Source: Gemmatimonadota bacterium
GTDB lineage: Bacteria > Gemmatimonadota > Gemmatimonadetes > Longimicrobiales > Gaopeijiaceae
Length of the DNA: 54,643 nt
Direction: 5' to 3'
NCBI GenBank assembly: GCA_022826565.1
Contig: JAJDUP010000059.1
Location: 1 to 54,643, forward strand
Shown one piece after another: positions 51,501 to 54,643 of the stretch (the first letter of the stretch is position 1; each line of letters starts with the position of its first letter). The translations under genes were made by a program, and so were the position numbers. The notes below the pieces were generated by a model, which had not been told where the DNA came from, ran no database searches, and saw only the letters and a program-made list of their open reading frames with translations.

Positions 51501-52865
51501 GTCCGGGCGACCTTCTACCTCGATGGAGTCGAGAGTCACGCGGTCGACATTCCGGGCTCGGGGACTCCCATCCCGACCGAGGTCGAACACGCCCGGAGCG
51601 CGCTTGACAGGTCGGCCAACGTCATAATCCCCGGATCGGTGATCCAGCCCGGGCTGGAGATGGTGTTGGAGATCGACCCGGACGGAACGCTGTCTCCCGA
51701 ACTGGGCGTGACAAAGCGGATTCCCGAGGAGGGCAGGGCACAGGTGCAGGTGGAGTCGGTGCCCAGCCTGGACATGACGCTGATTCCGTTCCAATGGGCG
51801 CCGAATCCCGGTTCGTGGATTGTCGAGGTCGCCAGCGGCATGGCCGAGAGCCCGTACACGCACGAAATGCTCGACGACGTGCGGGCCATGCTCCCGGTAG
51901 CCGATATCGACGCGGAAGTCCATGAAGCCGTCCTGACCTCGACGACCAACTCGCTCGACCTGCTTCGCGAGACGCATCTGATTCGGACGTTGGAGAGCGG
52001 TACGGACTACTACCTGGGGATCCTCCCCGAGCACGTTGTCGGGGCCCCGGTGGGGGTCGCGTTCCTTGGCTTCCGCATTGGCTTTTCGGTCGCCGATCCC
52101 TTTGTGATCGCGCACGAACTCGGACACAACCTGGGTCTCCATCATGCGCCGTGCGGAGGTGCCGGCGGTCCGGACCCGGCGTTCCCGCAGACAGACGGTT
52201 CGATTGGCGCTTGGGGATTCGACTTTCGTGGCGGCGGCAGACTGGTATCGCCGCGGACCCGGGACGTTATGTCCTACTGTGGTCCTCCGAACTGGATCAG
52301 CGATTTCAGCTTTACGAAGGCTCTGAACTTTCGGCTTGAGGGCGACGGTCGCCTGGACCCGCTCGCACGGACCGCCGGCGCCGTGCCCACGCGCAGCCTG
52401 ATTGTGTGGGGTGGCGCGGACGAGGGCGGAAATCCGTTCCTGGAACCCGCTTTCGTGGCGGACGCCGCGCCCGGCGTGCCGCAATCCGGTGGCGACTACC
52501 AACTCGTCGGCCGCAGCGCCACCGGCGACGAACTGTTTTCGCTGAGTTTCGACATGCCGGAACTGGCGGACGCGGAAGCGGCGTCGTCTTTCGTCCTTGC
52601 GCTGCCCGTGCCGGCCGATTGGGTGGGCCCACCCGAGAGCATAACGCTGTCCGGCCCCGGCGGATCGGCCACGACAAACCGGACGACCGACCAGCCCATG
52701 GCCATCCTGCGCGATTCGGCGAGCGGTGAGGTGAGAGGGGTGCTGCGCGGCGAGGACGCGATGGACGTGATGCGCGTGGCGGCCGAGGCTGTCGGGCCCA
52801 CCGGGCCGCGTATGCAGGTATTGTTCAGCCGGGGGATCCCGGACGAGGAGGATTGGCGGCCCTGA
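48582..52865 (+). CDS. giant lipoprotein: Ig-like domains, leucine-rich repeats and a metzincin protease
   Basis: 1427 residues. Lipobox AVGC (C23). Residues about 40-205 hold two Ig-like (Big2-type) domains (ITVSPAAAEFTALRETVQLS, AVTWVSANIGIAQVD, GIEVLPAPAKVSAGD). Residues about 240-900 are leucine-rich repeats of the plant-type pattern G-P-I-P-x-x-L-G-x-L, in three blocks separated by degenerate LxLYEATGGSDW linkers. After a beta-rich region, residues 1178-1188 are HELGHNLGLHH, a full HExxHxxGxxH metzincin zinc site, and M1230 in DVMSYCG is the Met-turn. So it is a surface protease with a large adhesion or recognition arm. It starts 9 bases after the previous gene. Confidence 0.85.
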   Translation: MSHLRKSIFAWGILTAAAWAVGCGDSTTDPAPRPEPPVPATITVSPAAAEFTALRETVQLSAEVRDQNGRVMDGAAVTWVSANIGIAQVDAAGLVVSVGNGTVTITASAGAASGSAEVTVAQVVKGIEVLPAPAKVSAGDTLRLTAEAWDANGFTVPGGEFTWSSSDTAVAAVDGSGLVRGIVEGVVYVTATSADVPGTVPVTVAHPDWGPLAALYEAAQGSVWIEDDGWMSDRPIGEWHGVTTGPDGHVTALELASSNLTGTIPEKLGRLSHLETLNLQWNRLRGPIPLELTRLPNLRSLFLGVNGLTGEIPAELANLANLEDLRLNHTFLAGRIPPELGNLPNLTRLSIQSNDLTGLVPPALVQLERLRFFHFAENEDLCIPDETGFIGWLAQLDVALGPVCNEDDRKALVSLYEATGGSDWERSDGWLDDVPVSEWHGVSTDSVGRVHEIDLSDNGLAGRLPELLAPLTSLTALQLDGNEGLTGPLPLTLSALSLEALRYRDTGLCVPVAESFARWLAAIPSHEGTEAECLSLSDRKTLELLYDAVGGAKWKDDENWLSGQPLGEWTGVETDTVGRVVALRLPGNDLAGRLPPQLGYLDQLRELDLSGNRLEGPIPAQLGDLSGLTLLNLGQNELEGPIPARLGDLTSLSQLLLWANELEGPIPPELGRLTNLLVLGLGINELEGPIPPQLGNLANLFYLYLDGNRLEGPIPPELGNLSRLYELILNRNRLSGSIPSWLGSLPNLTRIGLGENWLTGSIPPDLGSLPGLTELVLGRNYLTGSIPSTLADLSSLIHLDLGRNRLTGGIPAGLGALSTLERLNLSGNELAGRIPAQLGDLPGLQLLSMAENQLSGPLPSVLGGLARLKRLHLTDNAEMTGILPAGLTALGELEELILTGTDLCAPADTAFRNWLSEVKVARVPGCAVDAGSSAYLTQAVQSLDYPVPLVAGREALLRVFVVASRSGSAGIPMVRATFYLDGVESHAVDIPGSGTPIPTEVEHARSALDRSANVIIPGSVIQPGLEMVLEIDPDGTLSPELGVTKRIPEEGRAQVQVESVPSLDMTLIPFQWAPNPGSWIVEVASGMAESPYTHEMLDDVRAMLPVADIDAEVHEAVLTSTTNSLDLLRETHLIRTLESGTDYYLGILPEHVVGAPVGVAFLGFRIGFSVADPFVIAHELGHNLGLHHAPCGGAGGPDPAFPQTDGSIGAWGFDFRGGGRLVSPRTRDVMSYCGPPNWISDFSFTKALNFRLEGDGRLDPLARTAGAVPTRSLIVWGGADEGGNPFLEPAFVADAAPGVPQSGGDYQLVGRSATGDELFSLSFDMPELADAEAASSFVLALPVPADWVGPPESITLSGPGGSATTNRTTDQPMAILRDSASGEVRGVLRGEDAMDVMRVAAEAVGPTGPRMQVLFSRGIPDEEDWRP

Positions 52866-52905
52866 TGCCACCGGTGACGAGTGCACGCATGACACGAGAA
52901 TCACA

Positions 52906-53943
52906 ATGAGACGAGCGCGCCTCTTCGTCCTTACGTCGGCATTCCTCGCCGTCGTCGCCTCGGTGTTCGGCTGCGGCGACGGTGCGACGGCGCCGCCGCC
53001 GCCAGTCATCCCCGTGCCCTCCGCGATCACCGTGAGCCCCCCCACGGCCGAGTTCGCGGCGCTCCGCGACACTGTGCAACTCGGCGCCGAAGTCCGTGAC
53101 CAGAACGGGAACGTCATGGCCGGCGCCGCGGTCGCGTGGGTGAGTACCAGCACCGATGTGGCGACGGTCGATGCGACCGGCCTCGTCACGGCGGTAGCGA
53201 ACGGGGCGGCGACGATCAGCGCGACCGCGGGTGCCGCGTCGGGGAGCGCGGCGGTGACGGTGGCCCAGGAGGCTCTGGGGATCGAGGTGTCGCCCGCCGC
53301 CGGCAAGGTGTCCTCGGGCGACACGATCCGCATGACGGCGGAGGCCTGGGACGCCAACGGATACACCGTGCCGAGTGCGGAACTTGCGTGGTCGTCGAGC
53401 GATTCCGCCGTCGCCGAGGTCGATGGGTCGGGTCTGGTGAGTGGCGTCAGGGAGGGCGCAGTGACGATCACCGCATCGTCGGCGAGCGTGCAGGGACAAG
53501 TGGTTCTCACCGTGGCCCACGAGGATTGGGGTGAGTTGGTGGCGCTCTTCGAAGGCGCGGACGGTCCGAACTGGATCGAAGCGGACGGCTGGCTTTCGGA
53601 CCTGCCGATCGGCAAGTGGCACGGGGTGACGACGAACGAGACCGGTCACGTCACGGAGTTGAGGCTCTCCGCGAGCAACCTGGCCGGACCGATTCCGCCG
53701 GGGCTGGGGGACCTGTCGCACCTTGAGACGCTCAGCCTCGAGAGGAACAGCCTGGCCGGGCCGATTCCCCCCGAACTGGGCAGACTTCAGAATCTCAGGA
53801 CCTTGATCCTCGGGGTGAATGACCTGACGGGGCAGATTCCGGGCGATCTCGGCGATCTGGCCAACCTGGAGGTGCTGAGGCTTCGCAGGAACGATCTGAC
53901 CGGCCCGATTCCGCCCGAACTCGGCACATCTCTTCCAGTGTAA
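52906..53943 (+). CDS. truncated paralogue of the upstream LRR lipoprotein
   Basis: 345 residues with a lipobox VFGC (C23), two Ig-like domains (about 35-205) and the first few leucine-rich repeats (LAGPIPPGLGDLSHLETLSL onward). It closely parallels residues 1-360 of the preceding 1427-residue protein (for example EVRDQNG-V-x-G-A-A-V, AEAWDANG, W-SSSD-AVA-VDGSGLV). After DLTGPIPPELG it ends abruptly in TSLPV and a stop, with no further repeats and no protease domain. The break at about 53926 lies just before an integrase region, so the gene was probably truncated by an insertion. The product could still be exported. Confidence 0.75.
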   Translation: MRRARLFVLTSAFLAVVASVFGCGDGATAPPPPVIPVPSAITVSPPTAEFAALRDTVQLGAEVRDQNGNVMAGAAVAWVSTSTDVATVDATGLVTAVANGAATISATAGAASGSAAVTVAQEALGIEVSPAAGKVSSGDTIRMTAEAWDANGYTVPSAELAWSSSDSAVAEVDGSGLVSGVREGAVTITASSASVQGQVVLTVAHEDWGELVALFEGADGPNWIEADGWLSDLPIGKWHGVTTNETGHVTELRLSASNLAGPIPPGLGDLSHLETLSLERNSLAGPIPPELGRLQNLRTLILGVNDLTGQIPGDLGDLANLEVLRLRRNDLTGPIPPELGTSLPV

Positions 53944-54057
53944 TCCACCAAGGTCTACTGAGTAGATCATAACACGTTACTGAACAACGTGTTCTGTGGC
54001 ATCCACGGCGCTCTACCGTCCCTTGCGGTCCATCGCCATCCGGTGTATTCTTCCCGA
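53944..54057. repeat. inverted repeats at the junction with the integrase region
   Basis: TCTAC-TGA-GTAGA (53953-53965) and AACACGTT-N7-AACGTGTT (53971-53993) are perfect short inverted repeats immediately after the truncated LRR gene. They fit recombinase-binding sites or the junction of an integrated element, but no direct repeat defining an attachment site could be matched within the window. Confidence 0.4.
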
Positions 54058-54086
54058 TGTAGTGCTGCAATAAGTGATACACTACA
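54058..54086 (+). promoter_or_regulatory. inverted repeat TGTAGTG/CACTACA upstream of the integrase
   Basis: TGTAGTG (54058-54064) and CACTACA (54080-54086) form a perfect 7-base inverted repeat ending 15 bases before the integrase ATG, with AAGTGATACACT inside. It may be an operator or a recombinase arm site controlling integrase expression. GGAGAC (54091-54096) is the probable ribosome-binding sequence. Confidence 0.4.
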
Positions 54087-54100
54087 AGGACGGAGACACC

Positions 54101-54643
54101 ATGAAGCGACCGCGAACCCTCTCCGCCGCGTTCGTGCGGACGGTCAACCGGCCCGGCGTCTACGGCGACGGGCGGGGCGGGCGGGGACTGAGCCTTCGCG
54201 TCCACCGGACACGCGATGGCCGGATCACCAAGACGTGGCGTCAGCGCGTCAGGATCGAGGGCCGCCTGACCTCGATCGGACTCGGGCCGTATCCCGAAGT
54301 CACGCTCGCCGAGGCCCGGCAGAAGGCATTGGACAACAGCCGGGGCGTTCTCTTGGGCCAGGACCCGCGCGGGCGCGGGATCCCGACGTTCGCCGAAGCC
54401 GCCGAGCGGACCATCAAGCTCCACCGCGAGGCGTGGAAGGCCGGGAGCCCGCTTCCCGAGCAGTGGGAATCCACGTTCCGCCTCCATGCCGCTCCGCTCC
54501 TCGACAAGCGGGTGGACCGGATCGAGAGCGCGGACGTGCTCGCGTGTCTCGCGCCGATCTGGAACTCGAAGCCCGCGGCGGCGCGGAAGGCCCAGCACCG
54601 GATCACGGCCGTCTTCCGCTGGTGTATCGGTCGAAACTACCGG
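54101..54643 (+). CDS. tyrosine recombinase/phage-type integrase, N-terminal part
   Basis: The frame is open from ATG to the window end (181 codons), so the C-terminal catalytic domain is outside. The N-terminus is the arm-binding (DUF4102-like) domain: GRGGRGLSLRVHRTRDGRI, WRQRVRIEGRLTSIGLG with YPEVTLAEARQKALDNSRG, followed by the core-binding SAM-like region (TFAEAAERTIKLHREAWK, ALLDKRVDRIESADVLACL-like helices, AQHRITAVFRWCIG). This is the P4-type integrase layout of genomic islands. It begins 157 bases after the truncated LRR gene and likely marks the left end of an integrated element that continues to the right. Confidence 0.88.
   Translation, partial: MKRPRTLSAAFVRTVNRPGVYGDGRGGRGLSLRVHRTRDGRITKTWRQRVRIEGRLTSIGLGPYPEVTLAEARQKALDNSRGVLLGQDPRGRGIPTFAEAAERTIKLHREAWKAGSPLPEQWESTFRLHAAPLLDKRVDRIESADVLACLAPIWNSKPAAARKAQHRITAVFRWCIGRNYR

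Overview
The window is high-GC bacterial DNA, densely packed, with many genes coupled by 4-base ATGA or GTGA stop/start overlaps. A SusC/SusD (RagA/RagB) outer-membrane pair, many signal-peptide or lipobox hydrolases (S9, S10, M19 and M38 families), DUF3500 and DUF2784 proteins and a dense scatter of type II toxin-antitoxin (TA) modules suggest a Gram-negative, peptide-scavenging organism. A member of Gemmatimonadota is my best guess. It rests on gene content only, because no rRNA or tRNA gene is visible.

Layout. Positions 1-3100: the end of an unknown gene, a VapBC-type TA module (minus), a DUF819 membrane protein and a small membrane-anchored M15-like protein. Positions 3100-7400: a remnant antitoxin tail behind an intact-looking operator, a DUF3500 protein and an M19 dipeptidase lipoprotein (minus), a cupin and a membrane methyltransferase (plus), and a MazEF-like pair (minus). 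Positions 7445-15528: a tightly overlapping four-gene minus-strand operon: PD40-propeller amidohydrolase, Tat-exported LanC-like protein, PLP-dependent decarboxylase, and NCS2 nucleobase permease with an extra cytosolic domain. Positions 15695-22036: DUF2784 protein, secreted S10 carboxypeptidase, EamA exporter, GNAT acetyltransferase, BtuF-like binding protein and a 605-residue protein of unknown function. Positions 22131-29787: a large S9 peptidase (minus) divergent from a SusC/SusD operon, which ends in a strong hairpin. Positions 29896-38160: a RES/Xre TA pair, an aldo/keto reductase with a threonine-dehydratase-like enzyme, an AbiE pair whose toxin gene is broken, ThiI, a peptide-type ABC binding protein and a second VapBC pair. 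Positions 38382-48572: the rest of the ABC transporter (two permeases, two ATPases) mixed with a TIM-barrel protein, an amidohydrolase, an aminotransferase, a Gfo/Idh oxidoreductase and an FAD oxidase, apparently one catabolic operon. Positions 48582-54643: a giant lipoprotein with Ig-like, leucine-rich-repeat and metzincin protease regions, a truncated tandem paralogue, and a tyrosine recombinase that runs off the window.

How it works together. The dominant theme is uptake and breakdown of peptides or modified amino acids: secreted peptidases, the SusC/D pair and the Dpp-type ABC transporter feed deaminating, transaminating and oxidising enzymes. The second theme is accessory traffic. Five recognisable TA loci, one of them with a broken toxin gene, plus at least one scar lie between these operons. 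One TA pair separates the ABC binding protein from its permeases, and an integrase sits where the second LRR gene is cut off.

The most promising candidate for something undescribed is the operon at 7445-15528. Its exported LanC-like protein shows a Cys-Cys-Gly motif in place of the usual Cys-His-Gly and is translationally coupled to a PLP decarboxylase and a permease.
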